From assembly GCA_027347545.1 (NCBI GenBank), contig DAIEQT010000095.1:1-9969 (forward strand): a DNA stretch of 9,969 bases. Direction: 5' to 3'. Origin of the DNA: Ignavibacteria bacterium (GTDB lineage Bacteria > Bacteroidota > Ignavibacteria > Ignavibacteriales > Melioribacteraceae). Each line of letters starts with the position of its first letter. Position 1 is the first letter of the stretch. The position numbers and the translations under genes are program-made. The notes below the pieces were generated by a model that was given only the letters and a program-made list of their open reading frames with translations, was not told where the DNA came from and did not search any database. Below, one piece after another: positions 1-6,393 of the stretch.

Positions 1-653
1 CCACTGTTCGCAATATGTTTTATCGGTGAAGGAATAGAAAGTTTATCATAAAAGGAAACGGTTTCCAAAAACCGCTCTAACTGAATTTTTGCAAAGGTTA
101 AATCGCTGCTGTCCGAACTTGCGAAGTGAGAATAGATTCCAGTTATATCAATGTGTTTGCAATTTAGGCTGGCTTCTAAAAGTTTTTCAGCGTTGTAATA
201 GTGCACGCCAATTCTTTCCATTCCGGTATCAATCTTAAGATGAATACGCGCACGCTTATTCATCTGCCGCGCAACTTCTTCAATTTGATTTAGCTTACCA
301 ACCGAAGATGCTGTAATGGAAAGATCATACTTAATGAAATGTGGAATTTGATTTCCCCAAATTCCACCAAGCACTAGAATGGGAGTTGTAATTCCTTGAC
401 GGCGCAAAAGAATTCCTTCCTCGAGAACAGCAACTCCAAGATAATCAGCATTCAATTCTTGCATCAATTGAGCAACTCGTACAAGCCCGTGTCCGTAAGC
501 GTTGGCTTTTAGCACAGGCATTACCATTGCGCTTCCGGCGCGGGCTTTAATTCTCTTAAAATTTTCAGCCAGAACTTTCAGATCAACCTCAACACGAGTT
601 GGTCTTAAAACTTCTTCTCCGCTAATTGTAGCGTGGTTAATTTCGCCGCTCAT
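1..653 (-). CDS. alr: Alanine racemase, 5' part (truncated by window edge)
   Basis: PLP-dependent racemase that interconverts L- and D-alanine in the cytoplasm, supplying D-Ala for peptidoglycan. I translated the minus strand from 653 leftward; 217 complete codons are present and the C-terminal part lies outside the window. Seen: the PLP-lysine motif VLKANAYGHG with Lys49, the KIDTGMERIG motif at 140-149, YSHFASSD at 174-181, and HIANS at 213-217, where the frame leaves the window. All are in the order expected for the N-terminal alpha/beta-barrel domain of Alr. The start is fixed because an in-frame TGA lies two codons upstream of the ATG (TGA AAA ATG). No strong Shine-Dalgarno is visible, only an A/G-rich stretch. 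It is transcribed away from the six-gene cluster to the right. The family is clear; whether this is the only or the main racemase cannot be told. Confidence 0.95.
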   Translation of the reverse strand, partial: MSGEINHATISGEEVLRPTRVEVDLKVLAENFKRIKARAGSAMVMPVLKANAYGHGLVRVAQLMQELNADYLGVAVLEEGILLRRQGITTPILVLGGIWGNQIPHFIKYDLSITASSVGKLNQIEEVARQMNKRARIHLKIDTGMERIGVHYYNAEKLLEASLNCKHIDITGIYSHFASSDSSDLTFAKIQLERFLETVSFYDKLSIPSPIKHIANS

Positions 654-676
654 TTTTCATTCTTTAATCATTAATT

Positions 677-697
677 CCCCGACGCTTGCGTCGTGGG
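677..697. repeat. GC-rich stem-loop in the alr leader
   Basis: CGACGC, TT, GCGTCG forms a 6-bp perfect stem with a two-base centre, extended by CCC/GGG on the other side of a single bulged T. It stands out as a GC-rich island in AT-rich DNA and lies 24 bp upstream of the alr start, so it would be in the alr 5' leader if transcription starts further right. It is not followed by a T-run, so it is not a canonical terminator. It could be a leader structure or part of a dispersed intergenic palindrome. Confidence 0.55.
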
Positions 698-715
698 TTA
701 CAATTTTATGACGAA

Positions 716-739
716 GGTCGAGTATTAAATACTTCGACC
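716..739. repeat. Stem-loop between alr and the epimerase gene
   Basis: GGTCGAGTATT and ATACTTCGACC are inverted, pairing as GGTCGA with TCGACC and GTAT with ATAC around single-base offsets. It sits between the two other hairpins in this 230-bp divergent spacer. The function is unknown. A palindromic operator and a repeat remnant are both possible. Confidence 0.45.
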
Positions 740-747
740 GAATTTTA

Positions 748-786
748 AAAAGCCCTTCCCTTTGGGAAGGGTTGGGATGGGCTTTT
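748..786. terminator. Terminator-like nested palindrome, probably bidirectional
   Basis: CCCTTCCC (753-760), TTT, GGGAAGGG (764-771) is a perfect 8-bp stem. An outer inverted repeat, AAAAGCCC (748-755) and GGGCTTTT (779-786), overlaps it, so two alternative foldings exist. Read on the minus strand, the inner stem is followed directly by CTTTTT, the shape of an intrinsic terminator. Read on the plus strand, the outer stem ends in CTTTTATTT. No convergent gene ends here, since alr starts to the left and the epimerase gene starts to the right. It may therefore be an attenuator of a long alr leader, insulation between divergent units, or a member of a dispersed palindromic repeat family. The sequence shows the hairpin; the role is inferred. 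Confidence 0.5.
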
Positions 787-825
787 ATTTAATGTAAAGA
801 TAAATTTTTTGAACAAAATAATGCA

Positions 826-855
826 TTGTTCCTTCGGGGCATTTAATTGTATTTT
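826..855 (+). promoter_or_regulatory. Candidate promoter of the six-gene cluster
   Basis: TTGTTC (826-831), an 18-bp spacer, then TATTTT (850-855) resembles a weak sigma-70-type promoter. It would give a leader of about 20 nt before the ATG at 884. The match is modest, and in AT-rich DNA such pairs occur by chance. A Bacteroidota-type TAnnTTTG element was not found here. Tentative. Confidence 0.2.
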
Positions 856-883
856 TAAGAAGCGATTCATAACAAAAGATAAA

Positions 884-1864
884 ATGAAAATACTTTTTAT
901 AGGTGGAACAGGAGTTATAAGCTCCGAATGTTCAGAATTATGTATTGAAAAAGGAATTGATTTGTTCCTTTTGAATAGAGGAAAATCATTTAGAACGCCG
1001 CCGGCTAACGCAACCATAATTAATTCGGATATACGCAATGTAAGCGGGACTCAAAATGCAGTAGCCGGGCATAAGTTCGATGTTGTTGTTGATTGGATTG
1101 CTTTCAACGAAAAACATGTGAAGGATGACTTTGAATTGTTCAAAGATAAAACCGAACAGTTTATTTTTATTAGCTCAGCGTCAGCTTATCAAAAGCCAAT
1201 TCCTAAATTGCCGATAACCGAAGAAACGCCTCTCGCAAATCCGTTTTGGGCTTACTCACGCGCCAAAATTGATTGCGAGAAATTTTTGATGCGCATGTAC
1301 AAAGAGAATGGTTTTCCTGTTACCATTGTTCGACCGTCTCACACATACGACGAAACAAAAAATCCGCTCAAAGGAGATTATCTTCCTTTCTTTAGAATGA
1401 AAGAGAGCAAACCAATAATTATTCATGATGATGGTAATTCGCTGTGGACGTTAACGCACACAAAAGATTTTGCAAAAGGATTTGTAGGCTTGCTGGGCAA
1501 TAAGAGAACAATCGGCGAAGCTTATAACATAACATCAGATGAAACGCTCGCTTGGAATGAAATAGCCAAACTGCTTGCAGAAAAAGCCGGCTACGATTTG
1601 AAGATAGCTCACATTCCATCGGAGTTTATTAAGCAATACGACGAAGAGTGGGGCGACGGGCTTCTTGGCGATAAAGCCCACAGTGTCAAGTTTGATAATT
1701 CCAAGATCAAGACAATTGTGCCGGAGTTTAATCCGCAGATTAAATTTGCAGAAGGCGCTGGCGAAATCGCAGATTATTATGTTACCAGAAAAATGAACAA
1801 TAACGTTGATAATGCTCTGGATCAATTAATGGATAAAATTATTCACAATTACTCAATTCAATAA
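884..1864 (+). CDS. NAD-dependent epimerase/reductase (extended SDR family)
   Basis: 326-residue Rossmann-fold protein predicted to oxidise, reduce or epimerise a nucleotide-sugar-like or other hydroxylated substrate in the cytoplasm. Seen: N-terminal beta-strand and dinucleotide motif MKILFIGGTGVIS (GGTG at 7-10); ISSAS at 96-100 with the likely catalytic Ser; AYSRAKIDCEKF with the YxxxK pair Tyr124/Lys128; VTIVRPSHTYDE at 147-157, typical of the substrate-side region after the active site. The ATG at 884 was chosen because it places the glycine motif right at the N-terminus as in the family. The frame is open upstream to a TTG at 809, but those 25 residues look unrelated and contain no family motif. 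The ribosome site is A-rich and weak. It is the first gene of a six-gene co-directional cluster, 15 bp before the carbonic anhydrase gene. The substrate cannot be named; family confidence is high. Confidence 0.88.
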   Translation: MKILFIGGTGVISSECSELCIEKGIDLFLLNRGKSFRTPPANATIINSDIRNVSGTQNAVAGHKFDVVVDWIAFNEKHVKDDFELFKDKTEQFIFISSASAYQKPIPKLPITEETPLANPFWAYSRAKIDCEKFLMRMYKENGFPVTIVRPSHTYDETKNPLKGDYLPFFRMKESKPIIIHDDGNSLWTLTHTKDFAKGFVGLLGNKRTIGEAYNITSDETLAWNEIAKLLAEKAGYDLKIAHIPSEFIKQYDEEWGDGLLGDKAHSVKFDNSKIKTIVPEFNPQIKFAEGAGEIADYYVTRKMNNNVDNALDQLMDKIIHNYSIQ

Positions 1865-1879
1865 ACGAAAGAAAATGAA

Positions 1880-2536
1880 ATGAAATTATCACGTATAGTA
1901 TTCGCCGTACTTGTTTTTTTTATCAGCACATCATCATGCTTATTTGCTCAATCGCCAGACGAATCAATTGAAAAATTAAAAGGTGGAAATGAGCGTTACA
2001 TTACGGACAAACCAACACATCAAAACCAAAAAAGTACAAGAAGAACAGAAGTTGCAAAGGGACAAAAGCCATTTGCAGTTATCGTAACTTGCTCAGATTC
2101 ACGCGTTCCTCCGGAAATTCTTTTCGATCAAGGTATCGGAGATTTGTTTGTAATTCGCACCGCTGGAAATATTCTTGACGATATTGGTTTGGGAAGCATT
2201 GAATATGCAGTTGAACATCTGAACGTTCCGCTTGTTGTTGTGCTTGGACATGAGCGTTGCGGTGCTGTATCAGCAGCAGTAGAAGGCGGCGAAGCGCCGG
2301 GGCATATTAAAACTTTAGTATCAAATATTATGAGAGCTGTAGAAAAAGCTCGTTCCAAGAAAGGTGATTTGCTAGAGAATTCAATCAAACAAAATGTTGA
2401 CAATGTTGTTGAACAAATCAGTAAATCAAAACCAATTTTGGAAGAGTTTATACACGAGAAAAAGATTAAAGTAATTGGCGCACGCTACGACTTGGACGAT
2501 GGCGCAGTTAGTTTTTTCAATACCGACTCTCATTGA
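1880..2536 (+). CDS. Exported beta-class carbonic anhydrase
   Basis: Zinc enzyme interconverting CO2 and bicarbonate. The 218-residue product has a signal peptide: basic MKLSR, a hydrophobic core at 6-18, and a likely signal peptidase I site after LFAQ (about residue 24). It should therefore act in the periplasm or outside the cytoplasm. Seen: beta-CA N-terminal helix with LKGGNERY (33-40); CSDSR at 71-75 giving the zinc ligand Cys71 and the Asp73/Arg75 dyad; GHERCGAV at 123-130 giving the ligands His124 and Cys127. All catalytic residues are present, so it looks active. Length fits beta-CAs plus a leader. Cys20 precedes the cleavage site but TSSC is not a good lipobox, so I do not call it a lipoprotein. 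It lies 15 bp after the epimerase gene and 20 bp before a lipoprotein gene, suggesting co-transcription. Possible roles are supplying bicarbonate for uptake or buffering the periplasm. Confidence 0.93.
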   Translation: MKLSRIVFAVLVFFISTSSCLFAQSPDESIEKLKGGNERYITDKPTHQNQKSTRRTEVAKGQKPFAVIVTCSDSRVPPEILFDQGIGDLFVIRTAGNILDDIGLGSIEYAVEHLNVPLVVVLGHERCGAVSAAVEGGEAPGHIKTLVSNIMRAVEKARSKKGDLLENSIKQNVDNVVEQISKSKPILEEFIHEKKIKVIGARYDLDDGAVSFFNTDSH

Positions 2537-2556
2537 TTTCCTTCTTGAGGTGAAGT

Positions 2557-3018
2557 ATGATAAAAAATAAAGCATTGATAATTGTATTGGGATTCATGTT
2601 ATTCTTTGCTTTTGGCTGTGTTGATAAAGCATTTGAGCCGGTTACAGATTCTTTGGAAGATAATTATACGCGGTGGAAATCTCTCGGCATTTCTGATTAC
2701 AGCATGGTTCAGTCCCAATTATGTTTCTGTATTTATGGTGGCGATAAGATGTTTATACTGGTGCGAAACAATAAAATTGTTAGTATTCAAGATTCCGCCG
2801 GAGTAATACAGGTCCCGCAAGAGCAGTGGCATTGGTTTAAAACGATTGACCAATTGTTTGAGACTGCTATCAAAGCAAAAAACAATAAACCCAATTCGTT
2901 TCAAATACAATTCAACAAAGAATATGGATTCCCAGAATACTTCTGGGTGGATCCAATTGCGCAAGCTGCTGACGAAGAGTACGGATATTCAACAACAAAT
3001 TTTAGAGCACTAAAATAG
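2557..3018 (+). CDS. Small lipoprotein, DUF6174-like
   Basis: 153-residue predicted lipoprotein. Seen: a basic MIKNK start, a hydrophobic stretch at 6-19, and a lipobox AFGC with the lipidated Cys21, followed by Val-Asp-Lys. The mature part has the pattern W-x-x-x-G-I-x-x-Y near residues 40-48, a CFC pair at about 56-58, a V-R-N-N-K-I-V-S-I strand, TIDQLFETAIKA, and late GFPEYFWVD. From memory this order resembles DUF6174 domains (W..GI.sY, CfC, tid.lF, GyP..i.iD), a family without known function. I could not run a profile search. A good ribosome site, GAGGTGAAG, lies 5-10 nt before the ATG. It is 20 bp after the carbonic anhydrase gene and 13 bp before the membrane-GNAT gene. It is probably anchored in the inner or outer membrane facing the periplasm. 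Confidence 0.8.
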   Translation: MIKNKALIIVLGFMLFFAFGCVDKAFEPVTDSLEDNYTRWKSLGISDYSMVQSQLCFCIYGGDKMFILVRNNKIVSIQDSAGVIQVPQEQWHWFKTIDQLFETAIKAKNNKPNSFQIQFNKEYGFPEYFWVDPIAQAADEEYGYSTTNFRALK

Positions 3019-3031
3019 AAAGCGAAACAAA

Positions 3032-3649
3032 GTGACTTTTTTACAAATATTTGGCTACACCGCCTCAGCAATAATTGCTGTTTCTTTAATGATGAGCTCA
3101 ATTGTTAGATTGAGAATTATAAATCTATTTGGAGCTACTTGTTTTTCCATTTACGGATTTTTAATTGGCGCTTATCCCGTTTTTATACTTAACGGATTCA
3201 TAGCGGTGATAGATATTTACTACCTATTGCAAATCTTTGGAGCGAAAGAATATTTTAGAGTGCTGGAAGTAGAAGCAACCTCAGAGTATCTCGACTATTT
3301 TTTGAAATTTCATGCAAAAGAAATTAACAAGTTCATTCCAAGTTTTAAGTTTGAGCCGAATGATAATTACCACGTAATGTTTGTTCTGCGCGATACAATT
3401 CCCGCCGGACTTGTTATTTCAGAATATCTTGACGAGGGTGTGGTTTATATGAAGATTGATTTCGCTATTCCCGGCTACCGAGATTTTAAAATGGGCAAAT
3501 ATGTTTTTGCGGAAATTTTTAAGCAAAAGAATGTTAAAAAAATCTATAGCGATCCGGGAAATAAAAAACACGAAGTGTATCTGAAAAAAATGGGTTTCGT
3601 ACAAACCGAATATAATTCACAGCAGCTCTACTGTTTGGAAGTAAAGTAA
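3032..3649 (+). CDS. Membrane protein with YgjV-like N-terminus and GNAT-like C-terminal domain
   Basis: 205-residue two-part protein. Residues 3-21, 29-46 and 49-69 are three hydrophobic segments, resembling part of the YgjV-type inner-membrane family. Residues about 75-205 form a soluble alpha/beta part that looks like a small GNAT acyltransferase fold: strands HVMFVLR (114-120) and VVYMKIDFAIP (137-147), YRDFKMGKYVF (149-159) in the place of the acyl-CoA pyrophosphate loop, then VKKIYSDPGNKKHEVYLKKM (168-187) and GF. A late N/H-x-x-Y-L-K-K-M-G-F ending is typical of GNAT domains. The start is GTG at 3032; the first in-frame ATG (codon 20) would remove the first membrane segment. No strong ribosome site is seen. 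It ends directly against cutC with no gap, so the two are probably translationally coupled. Acceptor and donor are unknown, and the fold assignment is inferred from motifs only. Confidence 0.75.
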   Translation: MTFLQIFGYTASAIIAVSLMMSSIVRLRIINLFGATCFSIYGFLIGAYPVFILNGFIAVIDIYYLLQIFGAKEYFRVLEVEATSEYLDYFLKFHAKEINKFIPSFKFEPNDNYHVMFVLRDTIPAGLVISEYLDEGVVYMKIDFAIPGYRDFKMGKYVFAEIFKQKNVKKIYSDPGNKKHEVYLKKMGFVQTEYNSQQLYCLEVK

Positions 3650-4396
3650 ATGAAAAAAATACTTTTCGAGGTTTGTGTTGATTCTGTTGAATCGGTAATT
3701 AATGCTGAAACCGGCGGCGCTGATAGAATCGAATTGTGCGCAGACTTGCTGGCAGGTGGAATAACTCCAAGTTATGCAATGATTAAACTCGTGCTGGAGA
3801 AATTAAAAATTCCGGTAAATGTAATTATTCGTCCGCGCGGCGGAGATTTTCTTTACACAGATTATGAATTTGAAGTGATGAAGAAGGATGTGGAGTTTTG
3901 CAAGCAAGCTGGAGTTAACGGAGTTGTAATAGGTATTCTAAAAGATGATGGAACAATTGATAAAACAAGAACTAAAGAGTTAATTGAAACCGCCAAGCCA
4001 ATGAGTGTTACATTTCACCGTGCATTTGATATGACTCGCAATCCGGAAGAAGCGCTGAATACTTTGATTGAGCTTGGCATTGACCGGTTGCTTACATCCG
4101 GACAAGAAGCCGATGTGCACAAAGGAATTCCAACTTTGAAAAGGTTAGTTGAGCTTGCAAGAGATAGAATTATAATTATGCCGGGCGGTGGAGTAAACGA
4201 AAGCAATATTAAAGAAGTTGTTGAAAAAACCGGAGTTAAAGAAATTCATGCTTCGGCGAGAGAGAAGACAAGAAGTAAAATGAATTATATTAACACAAGG
4301 ACTTCTATGAGCGATTCCCAAAACATGGAAGAGTATGATTTAATGGTTACGTCTGCGGAAAGAATCAGGGCGATGGTAAATGCAATTAAACAATAG
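3650..4396 (+). CDS. cutC: CutC family protein (TIM barrel)
   Basis: 248-residue cytoplasmic protein of the CutC family, historically linked to copper homeostasis. In E. coli that role has been questioned, and the biochemical activity is not settled. Seen: FEVCVDSVESV at the N-terminus, GGADRIELC (22-30), LAGGITPS (34-41), IIRPRGGDF (59-67), VTFHRAFDM (120-128) with His123, LTSGQ (148-152), IIMPGGGV (175-182), and EIHASAR near 198-204. These match remembered E. coli CutC block by block, and the length is as usual for the family. The ATG follows the stop codon of the preceding gene immediately, and the next gene begins 6 bp after its end. No copper-transport or copper-sensor gene is visible nearby, so the context gives no support for a copper role. 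Confidence 0.92.
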   Translation: MKKILFEVCVDSVESVINAETGGADRIELCADLLAGGITPSYAMIKLVLEKLKIPVNVIIRPRGGDFLYTDYEFEVMKKDVEFCKQAGVNGVVIGILKDDGTIDKTRTKELIETAKPMSVTFHRAFDMTRNPEEALNTLIELGIDRLLTSGQEADVHKGIPTLKRLVELARDRIIIMPGGGVNESNIKEVVEKTGVKEIHASAREKTRSKMNYINTRTSMSDSQNMEEYDLMVTSAERIRAMVNAIKQ

Positions 4397-4402
4397 GTAA
4401 AA

Positions 4403-5050
4403 ATGAACGACATAGAAATTCTTTACGAAGACAATGATATCATCGCAGTTAACAAACCGGAAGGATTAGCTTCTATCCACGATAGCGCCGGAGAGAAAGA
4501 AGACTTGCAGACAATTCTTTCCGAGCGGTGCAAGCTAAAAGTCTTTGTTGTACACCGGTTAGATAAAGAAGTGAGTGGAGTTATTGTTTATGCCAAGAAC
4601 GCTGCAACGCATAAATTGCTAAACAAACAATTTGCGGAAAGAACAGTGAAGAAAAGTTATGTTGCACTAGTTCACGGCAAGATGATGAAGGACGAAGGTT
4701 CAATAAATAAACCAATACGCGAGTTTGGTTCCGGCAGAATGGGAATTGATGAAGCAAAAGGCAAACCGAGTAAAACACTTTATAAGGTGATGAAGAAATA
4801 CCCATCTTATACGCTGATTGAGTTGAATCCAACAACCGGAAGAAGGCACCAGCTTCGTGTGCATCTTTATTACATTGGCAATTCAATAGTTGGAGATGTA
4901 CGCTACGGAGAGAAAATGGTTCAAGAAAAATATCCGCGCCTAATGCTTCATGCTAAAGAACTTGTTGTCGCTATCAACGGTTCGGAAAAAACATTCAGCG
5001 CAGATATTCCTCAATCATTTTCAAAATACCTTCAAGTAATAGATGAATGA
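4403..5050 (+). CDS. RluA-family pseudouridine synthase
   Basis: 215-residue RNA-modifying enzyme that isomerises uridine to pseudouridine in rRNA or tRNA. Seen: the opening ILYEDNDIIAVNKPEGL (6-22), the catalytic motif HRLDKEVSG at 51-59 with Asp54, the long central KKSYVALVHG, and TGRRHQLRVHL at 145-155, all in RluA-family order. There is no N-terminal S4 RNA-binding domain and the protein is short, as in the RluA/TruC-like single-domain group. The usual HRLDxxTSG has Val57 instead of Thr. The target site cannot be deduced. It starts 6 bp after cutC and is the last gene of the co-directional cluster. A weak hairpin (5056-5068) follows the stop without a T-run. Confidence 0.92.
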   Translation: MNDIEILYEDNDIIAVNKPEGLASIHDSAGEKEDLQTILSERCKLKVFVVHRLDKEVSGVIVYAKNAATHKLLNKQFAERTVKKSYVALVHGKMMKDEGSINKPIREFGSGRMGIDEAKGKPSKTLYKVMKKYPSYTLIELNPTTGRRHQLRVHLYYIGNSIVGDVRYGEKMVQEKYPRLMLHAKELVVAINGSEKTFSADIPQSFSKYLQVIDE

Positions 5051-5340
5051 CACAAGGAAGTCTCTTCCCATAACATTTGTGTGTGTCTTCAATGTAATAA
5101 TCGTTAGTTGATAGAGTTGCGCTTGCATTGTAGAGCAGCGCACCGCCGGGCGAATCCACTACCAAGCTTTTGTGCAGCGAGGTTTCCAAATATAACTTAG
5201 AGGACTAACAGAACCCCTTTTTCATGCCCACCTCATACACGCAGAATATGATGTAGAGAAAAAAAACTACACTATAACAAGTTAAACTCTTACCTAAATG
5301 TAATTGTCGAATAATCAGAAACAATAAATCTGGAGACGAA
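5051..5340. other. Non-coding spacer after the operon
   Basis: 290 bp without a convincing gene. It holds a 5-bp hairpin GGAAG-TCT-CTTCC at 5056-5068 just after the pseudouridine synthase stop, and a stem-loop TGCGCTTGC (5118-5126) with GCAGCGCA (5135-5142). About 5118-5155 is noticeably more GC-rich than its surroundings. TGTAG and CTACA flank an A-rich run at 5252-5272, followed by TATAAC (5273-5278), a possible -10 element for the next gene but without a good -35. The minus-strand open frame through here starts in the spacer, overlaps the end of the pseudouridine synthase gene and matches nothing I know. Confidence 0.5.
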
Positions 5341-5643
5341 ATGAAAAAGTTACTTGCAGTAGGAATGATAGTATTGGCAGTATCCTCATTAATGCCGGGA
5401 CAAGCAGCTACACCGGGTATAAATAAAACGCAAAAGAATCAGAAAGCAAGAATTTACCATGGTGTAAAAAGCGGCGAGCTAACCAAGCATGAAGCGCGTC
5501 AGCTTCATAAACAGCAAGTTCATATTCAGAGTGATAAGAAATTTGCGAAGATAGATGGAGTGGTTTCTTCACAAGAAAGAAAACACATTAAGCAAGACCA
5601 GAAAAAGGTAAGTAAAAATATTGCTGTGAAAAAGCATAATTGA
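5341..5643 (+). CDS. Small exported protein with two degenerate EF-hand-like motifs
   Basis: 100-residue protein. Residues 1-23 are a signal peptide (MKKLL, hydrophobic core, cleavage near GQAA). The mature part, about 77 residues, is highly basic and predicted helical. Two aligned segments, SGELTKHEARQL (44-55) and DGVVSSQERKHI (72-83), share the spacing G-x-[LV]-[TS]-x-x-E. This fits positions 5, 6, 8 and 12 of an EF-hand loop, but positions 1 and 3 are not acidic, so calcium binding by the classic loop is doubtful. The protein ends in KKHN. From memory, similar short proteins with GVxSGxLTxxEA, DGxVxxxE and a final KHN/KHD occur widely as uncharacterised periplasmic proteins. A strong ribosome site GGAG (5332-5335) lies 5 nt before the ATG. 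It is a single-gene unit closed by the terminator at 5695-5733. Function unknown. Confidence 0.82.
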   Translation: MKKLLAVGMIVLAVSSLMPGQAATPGINKTQKNQKARIYHGVKSGELTKHEARQLHKQQVHIQSDKKFAKIDGVVSSQERKHIKQDQKKVSKNIAVKKHN

Positions 5644-5694
5644 TTTGAGAGAAGAAACAAAAGCTAATTTGTCCTAACCCATACATACCCCTCT

Positions 5695-5733
5695 GTCCGC
5701 TTTATAGGAAACTGTAAAGCGGACTTCTTTTTT
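5695..5733 (+). terminator. Intrinsic terminator of the small exported protein gene
   Basis: GTCCGCTTTA (5695-5704) pairs perfectly with TAAAGCGGAC (5715-5724). The stem continues inward as TAG/CTG (one G-T pair) to a GAAA tetraloop, giving about 13 bp in all. It is followed by TTCTTTTTT (5725-5733). This is a textbook Rho-independent terminator for the plus-strand gene ending at 5643. Confidence 0.93.
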
Positions 5734-5736
5734 GAT

Positions 5737-5768
5737 AAAAAGAAACCCGTCTGTTGATGGGTTTCTTT
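5737..5768 (-). terminator. Intrinsic terminator of the outer-membrane barrel gene
   Basis: AAAGAAACCC (5739-5748) and GGGTTTCTTT (5759-5768) form a 10-bp stem. Read on the minus strand the stem is followed by TTTTTAT, so it terminates the convergent gene that stops at 5801. It is separate from the plus-strand terminator beside it, so each converging gene has its own. Confidence 0.85.
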
Positions 5769-5800
5769 ATGGGAGGTATGTATGAGAAATTGGAGAAAAA

Positions 5801-6343
5801 TTATAATCTGAAGAATGCGCCGGCTGTTACATAGCCAATTCCATAACCGAGTTCGCCAAAAACGCCCCAGTTATTACCAACTGCATAACGAGCGCCAACA
5901 TGGAAACCAATAAGTACAGAGCTAGCAGCGGCACTATAAGAAACACCTAAACCTAAGTTGCTTGGCTCGGTTACACTCACAACATTATATCCAACGGTTG
6001 CGCCGGCATAAGCATCTAATTTATCGCTTGGTTCCATAAAGTGATATTCGCCTCTAGCACCAACTATTATGTAGCTGTATTTCCATTCGTAGGATTTTCC
6101 GAAGAAACCAAAATCATATTTTGAACCGGCATAACCAACAATACCGCCAACAGAAATTTTATCTGTTAAACCAAATTGCAAACCAACACTCACTGGCGGA
6201 ATAGTAGCGTCTCCCTCAAGACCAGCGAAACCTAAGCCAGCGCCAATATTTAATACTTTTCCTTTTTGGTTGTAACCTTGTGCAAATGTTGTTGATGAAA
6301 CTAACAAAGCAACTGCAAATAATGTAAACAGTACTTTTTTCAT
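5801..6343 (-). CDS. Outer-membrane beta-barrel protein
   Basis: 180-residue protein predicted to sit in the outer membrane as an eight-stranded barrel of the OmpW/OmpX/OMP_b-brl type. Seen: signal peptide with MKKVLFTLFAVALL core and a site after TTFAQ (residue 22); a mature part of alternating polar and hydrophobic residues with many Gly and Tyr; strand-like stretches such as VSVGLQFGL, ISVGGIVGYAG, YSYIIVGARGEYHF, DAYAGATVGYN, LIGFHVGARYAV, WGVFGELGYG and a closing VTAGAFFRL with an aromatic-rich last strand. A strong ribosome site AGAAGAGG lies 7 nt before the ATG. It is monocistronic and divergent from the GH3 gene. The specific role (pore, adhesion or structure) cannot be told. Confidence 0.87.
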   Translation of the reverse strand: MKKVLFTLFAVALLVSSTTFAQGYNQKGKVLNIGAGLGFAGLEGDATIPPVSVGLQFGLTDKISVGGIVGYAGSKYDFGFFGKSYEWKYSYIIVGARGEYHFMEPSDKLDAYAGATVGYNVVSVTEPSNLGLGVSYSAAASSVLIGFHVGARYAVGNNWGVFGELGYGIGYVTAGAFFRL

Positions 6344-6393
6344 TTTTGAACCTCTTCTAATTGATTGATAATGAATGAAACTAAGGAAGGAAT

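Noticed and set aside
502..711. Plus-strand frame opposite alanine racemase
   Set aside because: It is antisense to a clearly conserved Alr coding sequence and its translation shows no family features.
809..883. In-frame upstream extension of the epimerase from a TTG codon
   Set aside because: The extra 25 residues carry no family motif and would push the GGTG nucleotide motif away from the N-terminus, where the family has it.
745..1038. Minus-strand frame starting inside the epimerase gene and ending in the nested palindrome
   Set aside because: It is a shadow of the epimerase gene, and its C-terminus is only a translation of the hairpin repeat.
884..5050. Defence or secondary-metabolite island
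   Set aside because: The genes are common housekeeping and envelope families, with no nuclease, helicase, transposase or biosynthetic core.
4995..5189. Minus-strand 64-codon frame overlapping the end of the pseudouridine synthase gene
   Set aside because: No ribosome site or recognised motif was found, and its last third is antisense to a clear gene.
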